Origin: an uncultured Verrucomicrobia subdivision 3 bacterium
Lineage (GTDB): Bacteria; Verrucomicrobiota; Verrucomicrobiia; Limisphaerales; UBA11358
NCBI GenBank assembly: GCA_903875465.1
Contig: CAIQWB010000099.1
Span: 124,001-188,000 of the forward strand
DNA: 64,000 bases
Reading direction: 5' to 3'
Shown here: positions 38,814 through 48,454 of the stretch, one piece after another
Layout: each line of letters begins with the position of its first letter
Numbering within the stretch: position 1 is the first letter of the stretch
The notes under the pieces: model-generated
Told to the model about the DNA's origin: nothing
What the model saw: the letters and a program-made list of their open reading frames with translations, nothing else
Databases searched by the model: none
Position numbers and translations under genes: made by a program

Positions 38814-40880
38814 ATGGACTCCTCAAAAACGAATGCAACCTCACCGGGCGGCGCCGCGGACGCGGTTCCGGCGGCGGCGGCGGCCCCGGCTGCCGAGGCG
38901 GGGGTGAGCCTGCCCTTTGACCCGGTGCGCCTCATCGCCGCGCTGATTCGCGGTTGGTATTGGCTGTTGATCAGTGGGGTGCTGATGGGGGGGGGCCTGT
39001 TCGCGTTGGGATATTACAAGCTGGAAACCAGCTACTCCGTCCAGGTGGAACTCATCCGCCGCGAGGCCAACACCATCATACGTGCCTCCGTGCTCGGCGA
39101 CGCCTTCAAGCCCCATCAGGTCACCGTGCAAACCATTGTCAATGTCATGCAGTCGCCCAAATTGCTGGACCGGGTCGGCAGCATGGCCACGCCGCCCATC
39201 AGCGGGATGGCGCTCGGCAAGCTCCTGACCATCAAACCCGAAAAGGAAACCGACCTGATTTCCGTCACCTTAAAATCCAAGCTCGGGGTCCAGGGCACGG
39301 CCAATTTGGTGAATCTCTATGCCCGCGAAGTGGTGGCGCTCACCGCCCAGATGCAGTCCGACGAGGCAGCGGAACTGGACAAGTTTTTACGCGAGCAAAT
39401 CTCCAAGATTGACGGCACCCTGGATGACATTAACAAGGAGTTGCTGGAGTTCAGCAAGGAAAGCGAGTTTTATGGGAATGACCGCGAACTGGAGGCCTAT
39501 CTGCGCGAATCTGGCGAAACCGAAATGCAGATTGAAACCGCCAAGACCCAGTTGGAAACCGTGGAGTTTCGCATCGGCAGTGTGGAGCGCGAACTCGCCT
39601 CCCAGGATCCGCAAGCCATTCAACTCAACCTGGCCCGCGCCCAGTTGAAGACCTTGAAAGCGGCCTATGCGGAGACCAGCCCCCTGGTCAAGAGCGCGGC
39701 CGACCATGTGGCGGCCGTGGAACAGCAGATCGCCGCCAGTGGCGGTTTGAAAACCAATTTTGACAGCAATTTTCAGTACAGCGAAAACACCATGGCCAAC
39801 GATTTGTACATGCAACTCGTTTCGCTGCGCGGCCAGCAGGAGGGGTTGATCAAGCAAATGGCGCAGTTAAAGACGTTCTTTACCAACACTCAGGAAAAAC
39901 TCCGGGGCGTGCCTGCCAAAACGCAGCATCAAGCGGCCATTGTGGCCCGGCAGCAATCCTTGCAGGCCACCCGCGACCTGTTCAGCGGCCGCCAGCATGA
40001 GGCCCAGATGTACGAGGAAAACTCCCCGGGTCTGTACCGCCTGTTTGCGCCCGCCTCGGAAGATAGCGTGGAGGTGAGCAACCGCACGGTGAAGATGATC
40101 CTGGCCGCCGTGGTCGGGGTGGTGCTGGGCTTGGTGCTGGCCACCGGAGTGGTGCTGGGCCGTGAATTACTCGATTTGCGGGTGATTTCCGCCGGAGATT
40201 TGCGCCGGTCCACCGGCGTGCCCATCCTCGCCCGCCTGCCGGTGCTCAGCACCCTGTCCGAGGTGCAACTCGCCCAGTGGCGCTTTCGCACCTGGGCGCA
40301 ACTCGTGCGGAAACTCAAGCTGCAAAATGCCACCCGCCTCACCCTGGCGTTTACTTCCACCCAGCCGGGCGAGGGCAAATCCACCTTTATTAAGGAGTTG
40401 CACATCGCCGCCCTGGACCGGCGCTTCCCGGTGGTGCTGGTGACCAACGCCCCTCCTGGGGTGGGCAAAGTTCGCTGCGTGCCCCTTGTTGAAGCCCTGA
40501 ACCGGCCCGAGCTCATCCTGGAGCATGTGAACAGCAGCCCGGACGTGGTAGTGCAATTAAATTTTGAAAGTGACTGGAAATGGACCCTCGAAAACCGCAA
40601 TCGCTGGTCCCGGGCCAATCTGGTCTGGCAGCAATTGCCCTCCCTCGCGCTGTTTGTGGAACTGCCGCCCATGGTGGATCTGGACGCGGTGCTCACCGCC
40701 GAACTCATGCCCATGACCCTGTGGGTGACCACCAGCGGCCGGTTGGAACAACGGGAACTGGCCGAGGCCCTGGAATTGGTCGAGGCCGGTGAGGTTCACT
40801 TGGTGGGCGCGGCGCTGGACTACGAATCGCCCGCCCTGGCGCGACTGTCCTTTTTGGGCAAGCTGGGCCTCCCGGTTTAA
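38814..40880 (+). CDS. Wzz/GumC-like polysaccharide co-polymerase with degenerate BY-kinase-like domain
   Basis: ATG 38814, one codon after an in-frame GTG, gives 688 residues. An Ala/Pro-rich head is followed by a first transmembrane helix (about 42-64) and a Wzz domain. A periplasmic coiled coil extends to about residue 410, and a second helix lies near 425-450 (KMILAAVVGVVLGLVLATGV). The cytoplasmic part (about 480-688) has a P-loop, STQPGEGKSTF. Unlike active bacterial tyrosine kinases, the Walker A' aspartates are missing (TNAPPGVGK follows instead), and no C-terminal tyrosine cluster exists. It should set chain length for the polysaccharide made by this locus, with the kinase part perhaps only a nucleotide-sensing adaptor. 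Confidence 0.88.
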   Translation: MDSSKTNATSPGGAADAVPAAAAAPAAEAGVSLPFDPVRLIAALIRGWYWLLISGVLMGGGLFALGYYKLETSYSVQVELIRREANTIIRASVLGDAFKPHQVTVQTIVNVMQSPKLLDRVGSMATPPISGMALGKLLTIKPEKETDLISVTLKSKLGVQGTANLVNLYAREVVALTAQMQSDEAAELDKFLREQISKIDGTLDDINKELLEFSKESEFYGNDRELEAYLRESGETEMQIETAKTQLETVEFRIGSVERELASQDPQAIQLNLARAQLKTLKAAYAETSPLVKSAADHVAAVEQQIAASGGLKTNFDSNFQYSENTMANDLYMQLVSLRGQQEGLIKQMAQLKTFFTNTQEKLRGVPAKTQHQAAIVARQQSLQATRDLFSGRQHEAQMYEENSPGLYRLFAPASEDSVEVSNRTVKMILAAVVGVVLGLVLATGVVLGRELLDLRVISAGDLRRSTGVPILARLPVLSTLSEVQLAQWRFRTWAQLVRKLKLQNATRLTLAFTSTQPGEGKSTFIKELHIAALDRRFPVVLVTNAPPGVGKVRCVPLVEALNRPELILEHVNSSPDVVVQLNFESDWKWTLENRNRWSRANLVWQQLPSLALFVELPPMVDLDAVLTAELMPMTLWVTTSGRLEQRELAEALELVEAGEVHLVGAALDYESPALARLSFLGKLGLPV

Positions 40881-40920
40881 GCTGGCGGTCCGTCCGTTGC
40901 AAGCCGGCATTGGCGAGGCT

Positions 40921-40936
40921 TGGCGCAAAGAAAGTT
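40921..40936 (+). repeat. Left copy of 16-bp direct repeat
   Basis: TGGCGCAAAGAAAGTT occurs here and again at 42501-42516 in the same orientation. The two copies bound a 1.58-kb stretch of visibly lower GC content. Confidence 0.75.
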
Positions 40937-41072
40937 TGAAAGTGTTTATTCGCTTCATATTTTAATGAGTGTTCAATTTCCTCTGAACTTTTTTAAGTCA
41001 AAGGCCATCGATCAATTTGGCCAGTACGAGTGGAAAGTGGACGGTAATCGTAACCGTAACGCCACAATAGTT

Positions 41073-41564
41073 ATGAAAAGTCTATCTCTATTGTTCAGCA
41101 TAGCACTGTTGTTGACTGGATGTGCGGCGATGGCTCATCCGTCCCGCTCCGACGTCGTGTCAAAACGATATGGGCGTGCAGACTTGGCTGAGTTGTTTGT
41201 CTCTTATGCCAGGAAGACTGACCTGCGCGAGATGAAGGCTTGGAAGGAACTGCTGCTGGATAAAACCCCCATCAAAACGGAGGGAGACTTGACCACGCCC
41301 ATCGAGTTGAGGGATCTAGCCTACTGCGTCCTCGAAGTCCATAGCGGCTGTTCCTTTGCGCCGTGGGAGGACAGGAGGGTGACGGCAATAAAAGAAATCG
41401 TTGCTTGCCAGACTTCGGATGGAGTGGCCCGGTATCATATACCGCGTTTGTCGGACGATGAGTTTCTAAACGTATACAACTGCGTTGATTTTTATATCGA
41501 AGGCTACGAACAGGGAAAGAAAGACTCCCAGCACTTTCATGCTCAAAAAGGGGACAGGCATTAA
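41073..41564 (+). CDS. Hypothetical lipoprotein
   Basis: ATG 41073 gives a 163-residue protein with a type II signal peptide (MKSLSLLFSIALLLTGC, lipobox Cys17). The frame extends further upstream but only through non-conserved sequence. The mature protein is mostly helical and charged, with RYGRADLAELFVSYARKTDL and four Cys residues after Cys17 (one each in YCVLE, GCSFA, ACQTS and NCVDF). No family is recognised. Base composition is less GC-rich than in the flanking polysaccharide and TonB genes, consistent with recent acquisition inside the repeat-bounded insert. Confidence 0.6.
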   Translation: MKSLSLLFSIALLLTGCAAMAHPSRSDVVSKRYGRADLAELFVSYARKTDLREMKAWKELLLDKTPIKTEGDLTTPIELRDLAYCVLEVHSGCSFAPWEDRRVTAIKEIVACQTSDGVARYHIPRLSDDEFLNVYNCVDFYIEGYEQGKKDSQHFHAQKGDRH

Positions 41565-41683
41565 GCTGTTGTCAACGGCAAGCTGGCTGTGGAGGGGAGG
41601 AAGGTTGCCAGAAAGTGGGGAGGGACAAAGCTTGACCAGACAAGGCTCTGAAATAAAGAAGGCGAAAAAACGTGCCAACCTTA

Positions 41684-41767
41684 AAAGGGTCAGTTAATGG
41701 GATTGTCATATTCTGCACAGCGTTTTTGCCACGACACCGGGTAATTGTCAGTCACTATAGACCCTTT
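41684..41767. repeat. Short inverted-repeat-bounded segment at the 3' side of the toxin remnant
   Basis: AAAGGGTC (41684-41691) is repeated inversely as GACCCTTT (41760-41767), enclosing 68 bp with no gene. The right end also forms CCCTTT-CT-AAAGGG. The segment begins about 12 bp after the toxin homology ends, so it may be a small inserted element. Confidence 0.4.
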
Positions 41768-41838
41768 CTAAAGGGGGAGCGGACAATCTCCTCCAAATCG
41801 GCCTGCGCCGAGGGCGAAATGATTACTTTCCAGCCCAT
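41755..41838 (-). pseudogene. Truncated ParE/RelE-family toxin remnant
   Basis: In the frame overlapping the antitoxin end, ATG 41838 begins MGWKVIISPSAQADLEEIVR, the typical first strand and helix of ParE/RelE-type toxins. After 20 residues the similarity stops and the frame ends at TAG (41755-41757) after SPFRKGL. A full toxin has about 90-105 residues, so the catalytic or gyrase-binding part is absent. The start overlaps the antitoxin stop by 16 bp, the usual type II toxin-antitoxin arrangement. Confidence 0.75.
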
Positions 41839-42008
41839 TGGGCGATTTTGGCTTTAATCGTTTCAATTGGCACACCTTCGCCGCGATCCAGTTCATCCAA
41901 CCCCTGCTGCACGGCCTGACGGAACTCCAATTCGTGGATGGCGTCGTCAATGGTGGCGTTCGGCGGTAACTTTTCCGCCACCTCCCATAGAATTTCCTTG
42001 GCACTCAT
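41823..42008 (-). CDS. Type II antitoxin-like protein (RelB/ParD-associated small family)
   Basis: ATG 42008 gives 61 residues starting MSAKEILWEVAEKLPPNATI. The pattern of a short helix, then DAIHELEFRQAVQQGLDELD, GEGVP and a final helix ending KIAQWAGK matches small antitoxins found upstream of ParE/RelE toxins. Upstream in-frame codons add nothing recognisable. The partner toxin downstream is truncated, so this antitoxin is probably an orphan. It might still protect against related toxins elsewhere in the genome. Confidence 0.72.
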   Translation of the reverse strand: MSAKEILWEVAEKLPPNATIDDAIHELEFRQAVQQGLDELDRGEGVPIETIKAKIAQWAGK

Positions 42009-42551
42009 GCTTTTAATGAATGACCGACAATTTGGAAAAAAGCCAGTCCCACCCATTTGTTCGTGCTCAGCAGACTCGCCCTCCATCCCCCCTCCGTTCC
42101 CTCCGTTTTCTCCCGATCAAAATGCCCGTCTTTTTTCGCAGGCTTTGCGTATTTCGCGGTTAAAAGCACGCCCTCAGGCCCCCATTTTATTTATAAACGG
42201 CTTTCCAAAAGCGGCTTATAAACATTTTAAATTTTTGGATCCTGGACAGATGATGTCCACCTTCCCCTGCTAAATTCGTGCGTGATGAATGTCGTAGTGA
42301 CAAGGTTAGCGGCCCGCCCGGTTAAAGCCCGGCGGCGCACCTCATGGCACCCGACTCCCGAATTCTGTCTTCTGGCTCCTAACGCCTCGCGCCTTTCAAA
42401 CGATATCACACTAAATCAAACCCTAGAAATTATCAATTCCGCTCCCAAAGGTAAAATCGGACGCCGGCCCGGGGCCTTCCAAGACCCGGTCAACCGTTGC
42501 TGGCGCAAAGAAAGTTGCCCGGAGGGCGTTTCTCCGGCATACTGGGTGACT
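42009..42551. other. Intergenic region, 543 bp, with the right direct-repeat copy
   Basis: It separates the leftward antitoxin from the rightward TonB-like gene. It contains an imperfect hairpin at 42189-42222 (TTTATAA paired with TTATAAA) and the right 16-bp repeat. The TonB reading frame stays open through much of this stretch, but the encoded sequence is not protein-like, so I place the start at 42552. Confidence 0.5.
42501..42516 (+). repeat. Right copy of 16-bp direct repeat
   Basis: TGGCGCAAAGAAAGTT, identical to 40921-40936. It lies 35 bp before the proposed start of the TonB-like gene. Confidence 0.75.
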
Positions 42552-43550
42552 GTGTCCGAGGCGGGCCCAAACATTCATTCATTGCGCCAGGGCCGTTCGG
42601 AAAACCGGCGGTTGGAGTGGGCGCTTGTCCTGTCGCTGGCCATTCATCTGGCCGGTTGGGGGGGGTACGAACTCGGCAAGCGACTCGGTTGGTGGGATCA
42701 CTGGCCCGTCATCGCTTGGTTGCATAAAACACTCCATTTAACCCCGCCCCCCGTGCCCGCCCCGCCACCCCCGGCGGTGCCCACCGAGCCCCAGCTCATG
42801 TTTGTGGAAGTGCCCCAACCCGATCCGGATCCGCCCAAACAGGCAAAATATTATGCCAACAACAATTCCCATGCCGCTAATCCGGACCCCGTCCACAATT
42901 TCGACACGCCAAAGCTGAACGGTCAGCAAAAGGACGTGCCCAAAACCGAAACCGCCCGGCGCACCCAAGTGGCCAAAACCGTGCCCCAACCGCAGCCGCA
43001 GCCGCCGCCCAAACCGGAACCCAGCCAGCTCACCCCGCCGCCGCCGGCTTTGAAACCGGGTGATTTGACCCAGGGCAAACCCCAGGAAGCCCAGCCTCAC
43101 CCCCAAACTCCCCAACCCGCTCATCCGCTGCGCCCCCGCACCCTCAAGCAGGCGCGAGAACAGGATCCCAACCACATCGCCGGGGTGGCCATGCAGCAGG
43201 ATGGCGGGGCGCACCGAGCGGCCATTCAGGCATTTGACGCCAAGGCCACCCCGTTTGGGGATTACGACGCCCAATTTGTGGAGGCTGTCACCCAGAAATG
43301 GTATGATTTGCTCGATAGCCAGGGCTTTGCCCGGGATCGCACCGGGCATGTGACCCTGCATTTCAACCTTAATTATGACGGCAGCATCTCCGATCTGACC
43401 ACCACGGACCAAAACGTGGGCCCGTTGTATGAATTGCTGTGCCAGCGGGCCTTGACCGAACCGGCCCCGTTCGCCAAATGGCCGGAGGAAATGCGCCGGA
43501 TGATTGGCGGCACCAAGCGGGAAATGACGTTTACTTTTTTCTATTATTGA
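42552..43550 (+). CDS. TonB-like energy transducer
   Basis: GTG 42552 (MSEAGPNIHSLRQGRS) gives 332 residues. A single N-terminal membrane helix (residues about 20-40) is followed by a long Pro/Gln/Lys-rich spacer from about 55 to 210, typical of TonB/TolA proteins that span the periplasm. The C-terminal domain has GHVTLHFNLNYDGSISDL and CQRALTEPAPFAKWPEEM, as in the TonB_C/TolA-like fold. With ExbB and ExbD encoded directly downstream it should transmit proton-motive force to outer-membrane receptors. A TolA-like role in envelope integrity is the alternative, because no TonB-dependent receptor is adjacent. Confidence 0.8.
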   Translation: MSEAGPNIHSLRQGRSENRRLEWALVLSLAIHLAGWGGYELGKRLGWWDHWPVIAWLHKTLHLTPPPVPAPPPPAVPTEPQLMFVEVPQPDPDPPKQAKYYANNNSHAANPDPVHNFDTPKLNGQQKDVPKTETARRTQVAKTVPQPQPQPPPKPEPSQLTPPPPALKPGDLTQGKPQEAQPHPQTPQPAHPLRPRTLKQAREQDPNHIAGVAMQQDGGAHRAAIQAFDAKATPFGDYDAQFVEAVTQKWYDLLDSQGFARDRTGHVTLHFNLNYDGSISDLTTTDQNVGPLYELLCQRALTEPAPFAKWPEEMRRMIGGTKREMTFTFFYY

Positions 43551-43572
43551 ACCACGGTTGGCAAAGTTATTT

Positions 43573-44166
43573 ATGGATATATTAATCTACGTGTTACTTG
43601 GACTCACCTCGGTGATCGGCCTGGCGATCATCGGCGAACGCGCCCTGGCCTTGCGGTGGCCCAAGGTGATTCCCCCGGAAATTGCCGCTGCCCTGGCTTC
43701 CTGCCGGACGCGGGCGGACGTAAAGATGCTGGCGCGGGTCTGCGAGAGCCAGCCCTCACCCCTGGGCCGGTTGCTGAAGCAGGCGGCGGAGCACCTGGAC
43801 TGGAGCAAGGAGGAAAATGTGGAATCCCTGCAAACCGCCGCGCGTCATGAAATTGTCCGGCTGGAGCGGCGTTTGGTGATCCTGGAAATCATCGTGGGCA
43901 TTGCCCCGCTCCTCGGGCTGGTGGGGACCATCATGGGCATGATGACCCTGTTTGACAATGTGGGCCAGACTGGCCTGAATGACGTGGCCCGGCTGGCCGC
44001 GGGGATTGGGTTGATCCTCAAATCCACGCTGATCGGCCTGCTGATCGCCATCCCCGCGCTGATCGCCTGGAGTTATTTTAGCAAAAAGGTCGAGGTCTTC
44101 GCCGTGGAATTGGAAGCCTTGTGCGAGGACTTCATCCGCCGGCAGTACCTCGACAAACGGCCCTGA
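43573..44166 (+). CDS. exbB: MotA/TolQ/ExbB proton channel protein
   Basis: ATG 43573 (MDILIYVLLGLTSVIGLAII) gives 197 residues; a TTG 15 bp earlier is less likely. Three membrane helices are present, and the hallmark segment IAPLLGLVGTIMGMMTLFDNV lies in helix 2, with a long cytoplasmic loop before it. ExbB/TolQ forms the pentameric stator channel that couples protons to TonB or TolA. It lies between the TonB-like gene (22-bp gap) and the ExbD-like gene (2-bp gap). Confidence 0.93.
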   Translation: MDILIYVLLGLTSVIGLAIIGERALALRWPKVIPPEIAAALASCRTRADVKMLARVCESQPSPLGRLLKQAAEHLDWSKEENVESLQTAARHEIVRLERRLVILEIIVGIAPLLGLVGTIMGMMTLFDNVGQTGLNDVARLAAGIGLILKSTLIGLLIAIPALIAWSYFSKKVEVFAVELEALCEDFIRRQYLDKRP

Positions 44167-44168
44167 TC

Positions 44169-44588
44169 ATGAATTTTCGCGTGCATAAACGGCGGTCCGC
44201 CCCCACGGTGATCATCGTGGCGCTGATTGACGTGTTGATTGTGCTGGTGATTTTTTTGATGGTCACCACCACCTTTAAACAACAGCAGTCGTTGCGGTTA
44301 AGCCTGCCACAATCGTCCCAGGCCCAGAAATCCGGGGCCAATGACAATCCCCCCTTGGTGGTTAGCATTGGGCCGGACGGGGAGTTTTTTGAGAATAAAA
44401 CCCCCCGGACCTTTGACCAAATTGAAGCGGACTTGCGCGCCGGGGTGGCGAAAAACCCCCAACTGGTCCTGGCCATCAATGCGGATGAAAAGGCACCCTG
44501 GGGTAAAATGGTGAAATTGCGGGATGCTGCCGCCGCTGCCAAAATCAAAACCTTGGTGGCGTTTACCAAAGACGCGGGCAAACCGTGA
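44169..44588 (+). CDS. exbD: ExbD/TolR biopolymer transport protein
   Basis: The 139-residue protein starts at ATG 44169 (MNFRVHKRRSAPTV). Its single helix contains the proton-carrying Asp in ALIDVLIVLVIFLMVTTTF, followed by a periplasmic domain with SIGPDGEFFENK and LVLAINADEKAPWG. It partners ExbB to energise the upstream TonB-like protein. The gene completes a tonB-exbB-exbD operon. Confidence 0.93.
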   Translation: MNFRVHKRRSAPTVIIVALIDVLIVLVIFLMVTTTFKQQQSLRLSLPQSSQAQKSGANDNPPLVVSIGPDGEFFENKTPRTFDQIEADLRAGVAKNPQLVLAINADEKAPWGKMVKLRDAAAAAKIKTLVAFTKDAGKP

Positions 44589-44716
44589 ACCTTAGCCGTC
44601 CCACCCGCCACCGGGATGGGCCCGCAGGCGTCAAATTGGGGTCAAATCGGGCTCGAATCGCGCAAACAACTGCAAAAGCAGTTGCGTCCCGTTAAAAATT
44701 GGCGTAAAAAATCCCC

Positions 44717-45661
44717 ATGCAAATTTCCAAGTTGAGTGTGACCGTGTGCGCCGCAGTGCTCTGTGGCACCTTGGCTGGGCTGCACGCCGCGGATGAAACA
44801 CCGGCCCAAGCGGCGGCCATGGCGGCCATCCGGCAAAAAATCGCCCAAGCCGACAGCTCCGCCAGCCCCTCGGCCAAGCCAGCCAAGGGTGCGGCCGCCA
44901 CCCCTGCGCCGGCCGCTGAAACTCCCGCCCAAGCGGCGGCCATTGCAGGTTTGCGCCAGAAAATTCAGCAAGCCGATGGCACGGCCACCCCAACCACGCC
45001 CGCCCCCATCGTGGTGGATGGCAAGGGTTTGGTCTCCCCGCGGGATGCCGCTGCGGATGCCGCCCAAGCCAAGGCCATTGCCGAGGTCCAGGAAAAGGCG
45101 AAACAGCAAGCCTTTGCCCTCGAACAAAAGCAGGCTGAGCTCACCGAGAAGCAAGCCAAAGCCGCTGCTGAAGCGGCTGCCAAGGCCGAAGCCGCCCGGG
45201 CCAAAGCACTTGCTGCCGAGCAGGCCCGCCAAGCCGCCGAAGCCAAGGCCGCTGCACAAGCGGAAGCCGCCCGGGTGGCCGCCGCGCAGAAGCAAGCCGC
45301 CCGTGAAGCCGCCCAAGCCAAACTTGCGGCCGATGCAGCAGCCAAAAAAATCGCCCTGGCCAATGCGGCCGCCCAAAAAGCGGCCGCTGAAAAAGTTGCC
45401 GCCGAAAAGCTGGCTGCTGAGAAAGCCGCCCAGGCGCAGGCCCAAGCCGCCGCCGACAAGGCCAAGGCCGCCCAAGCCGCTGCGGATGCCGTTTACTTCC
45501 CGGGCAAAGAACTGGGCTTTAAACCCATCCAAACGCCGGCCCTGCCCATCTCCGCCGACAAGCAGGCCAAGCTGGATGCCCTGCTGGCCAAATATCAGGC
45601 CGACAAGGTTTCCCCCGAAGAATATCACAAACAGCGCGCGGACATCCTGGCCCAGCCCTGA
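44717..45661 (+). CDS. Exported Ala/Lys-rich coiled-coil protein with SHOCT-like C-terminus
   Basis: The 314-residue protein has a signal peptide (MQISKLSVTVCAAVLCGTLAGLHA). Two similar copies of a 23-residue segment follow, ETPAQAAAMAAIRQKIAQAD and ETPAQAAAIAGLRQKIQQAD. Residues about 110-250 are a highly charged Ala/Lys/Glu helix resembling TolA domain II. The end, KLDALLAKYQADKVSPEEYH, is a SHOCT-like short helical module. It lies just after tonB-exbB-exbD, so a structural periplasmic role in the same envelope system is plausible but not shown. A bidirectional terminator follows. Confidence 0.7.
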   Translation: MQISKLSVTVCAAVLCGTLAGLHAADETPAQAAAMAAIRQKIAQADSSASPSAKPAKGAAATPAPAAETPAQAAAIAGLRQKIQQADGTATPTTPAPIVVDGKGLVSPRDAAADAAQAKAIAEVQEKAKQQAFALEQKQAELTEKQAKAAAEAAAKAEAARAKALAAEQARQAAEAKAAAQAEAARVAAAQKQAAREAAQAKLAADAAAKKIALANAAAQKAAAEKVAAEKLAAEKAAQAQAQAAADKAKAAQAAADAVYFPGKELGFKPIQTPALPISADKQAKLDALLAKYQADKVSPEEYHKQRADILAQP

Positions 45662-45681
45662 GCGCCCTTTTGAAAACAAAA

Positions 45682-45712
45682 AAGCCCGCTGGTTTTCGCC
45701 AGCGGGCTTTTT
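45682..45712. terminator. Bidirectional intrinsic terminator
   Basis: AAGCCCGCTGG and CCAGCGGGCTT form a stem around a TTTTCG loop. It is flanked by an A-run on the left and a T-run on the right, so it can end both the rightward Ala/Lys-rich gene and the leftward xylA transcript. Confidence 0.9.
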
Positions 45713-45725
45713 GCTTTGATAACGA

Positions 45726-47039
<1,314 letters not shown>

Positions 47040-47287
47040 ATGCGATATAGTGTCGTTGTTTGACTGTTGTATGAACTCTCAACGTGCTTAAAAAGCCCCG
47101 CCAAGTCCATACGACATTTGTCTGATATTCACCGCGCCCTGGCAAGCCGGAAAACTTCACTTTGACAAAAGGTCGGCGAAACCAAACACTTTCGCTGATT
47201 TATAAAGCCGCTGGGTATTCCGCCGTTGTTCCGCGCGCCACCCCGCCGCCGGCTCGCGGCTGGCCGACCGCTCGTAGAAACTGAAAC

Positions 47288-48454
47288 ATGAAACGAATCC
47301 GAAAAATGATGCTCATTGGTTGCGCTGTGCTGGTCTTTATCCTGGTGACATTTGGCGCCTTGCTGGTCTATGTGCTGCATGAGCAGCATGCTTACAATAA
47401 CCTGGTCGACACCCATGACTTATCCCAGCGCACGGCCCAGCTGGGCGTGAACTACCTGGCCCAACGGCCGCATGCGGGCTTGGTGATTGGCGTCTACCAG
47501 CAAGGGCGGGGCAATATCTGCGGTTTTGGCGAGGTCAGTGCCAGCCAGACCAATCCGCCGGATGGCCAGACCCTCTTTGAGCTGGGCTCCATTACCAAGG
47601 TGCTCACTGGCGTGACACTGGCCCAACTGGCGAATGCGGGCGTGGTCAAACTCAGCGATCCGATCAGTATGTATCTGCCCCCGGGCGTGGTCGCACCACA
47701 GAAAAATGGCGTGGCAATCACGCTGGAGCAACTGGCCACCCACACGGCGGGCCTGCCCCGGCTGCCTCCCAATTTGGCATACACGGGAACCAATGCCGCC
47801 AATCCCTATGCCCGCTACTCCGCCAGCGACTTGTATCAAAGCCTCGCCACGGTCACCCTCAGTGCGGTGCCCGGCAAAAAATCAGACTACTCCAATTACG
47901 GTTTTGGCCTCCTGGGCCATTTGCTCGCGCTCAACACCGGACTGCCCTTTGAAACCCTCGTCAAACAAAGTGTCTGCGATCCGCTGGGCATGACCGACAC
48001 CGTGATTCAGCTCTCCACGGAACAACGCAACCGCCTGTCGCCCGGCCACAATCCAGCGGGGCAGGTGGTCCCCAATTGGGACATGGATGCGCTGGCGGGG
48101 TGCGGGGCGTTCCGCGCCAATGCACGCGATCTCCTGGCGTTCATCGCGGCCAATGTGGCGACCAATCATGCGCCCATTTACCAAGCGCTGGCGGAAGCCC
48201 GGAAAAATCATTTCAAACAACTGGCAGGTGGTATCGGGCTCGGCTGGCAAATTTCCCAGACCGTGGATAAACGGGTGATTCACTGGCACAATGGGGGCAC
48301 GGGCGGCTACTATAGTTTCCTGGCCTTTGACCGCGAGCATCAGGTCGGAGTGGTGCTGCTCTCCAATTACGGCGATGCCTTTGCTGGCGATAACACCTTG
48401 GACAAGGCGGGGCTGGAAATTTTGAAGCTGGCCGGAAAAGTGTCCTGGCAGTGA
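47288..48454 (+). CDS. Serine hydrolase of the beta-lactamase/penicillin-binding-like family (class C fold)
   Basis: The 388-residue protein has an N-terminal membrane anchor (MLIGCAVLVFILVTFGALLV) and an extracytoplasmic domain. The three family motifs are present: S101-x-x-K104 (GSITK), Y201-S-N203 and H334-N-G336. This set is typical of AmpC/EstB/D-aminopeptidase-like proteins. It could be an esterase, a peptidase or a peptidoglycan-active enzyme. The sequence alone does not show beta-lactamase activity, and no ampR-like regulator is adjacent. Confidence 0.88.
   Translation: MKRIRKMMLIGCAVLVFILVTFGALLVYVLHEQHAYNNLVDTHDLSQRTAQLGVNYLAQRPHAGLVIGVYQQGRGNICGFGEVSASQTNPPDGQTLFELGSITKVLTGVTLAQLANAGVVKLSDPISMYLPPGVVAPQKNGVAITLEQLATHTAGLPRLPPNLAYTGTNAANPYARYSASDLYQSLATVTLSAVPGKKSDYSNYGFGLLGHLLALNTGLPFETLVKQSVCDPLGMTDTVIQLSTEQRNRLSPGHNPAGQVVPNWDMDALAGCGAFRANARDLLAFIAANVATNHAPIYQALAEARKNHFKQLAGGIGLGWQISQTVDKRVIHWHNGGTGGYYSFLAFDREHQVGVVLLSNYGDAFAGDNTLDKAGLEILKLAGKVSWQ

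Noticed and set aside
36887-38935. A 682-codon leftward frame across the WecG-STAS and GT4 genes
   Set aside because: It crosses two well-supported genes with clear motifs. Its own sequence is Arg/Pro/Gly-rich and resembles no family.
40921-42516. Integrative element with att sites
   Set aside because: The direct repeat could resemble att sites, but there is no integrase, tRNA gene or phage gene, so I report only a repeat-bounded insert.
44642-45679. A 345-codon leftward Gly/Leu-rich frame
   Set aside because: It is the antisense image of the Ala/Lys-rich coiled-coil gene, which has a signal peptide and a SHOCT-like end.
47288-48454. Beta-lactamase resistance gene
   Set aside because: The SxxK, YxN and HxG motifs are shared by esterases and peptidases. 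A resistance role cannot be claimed from them.
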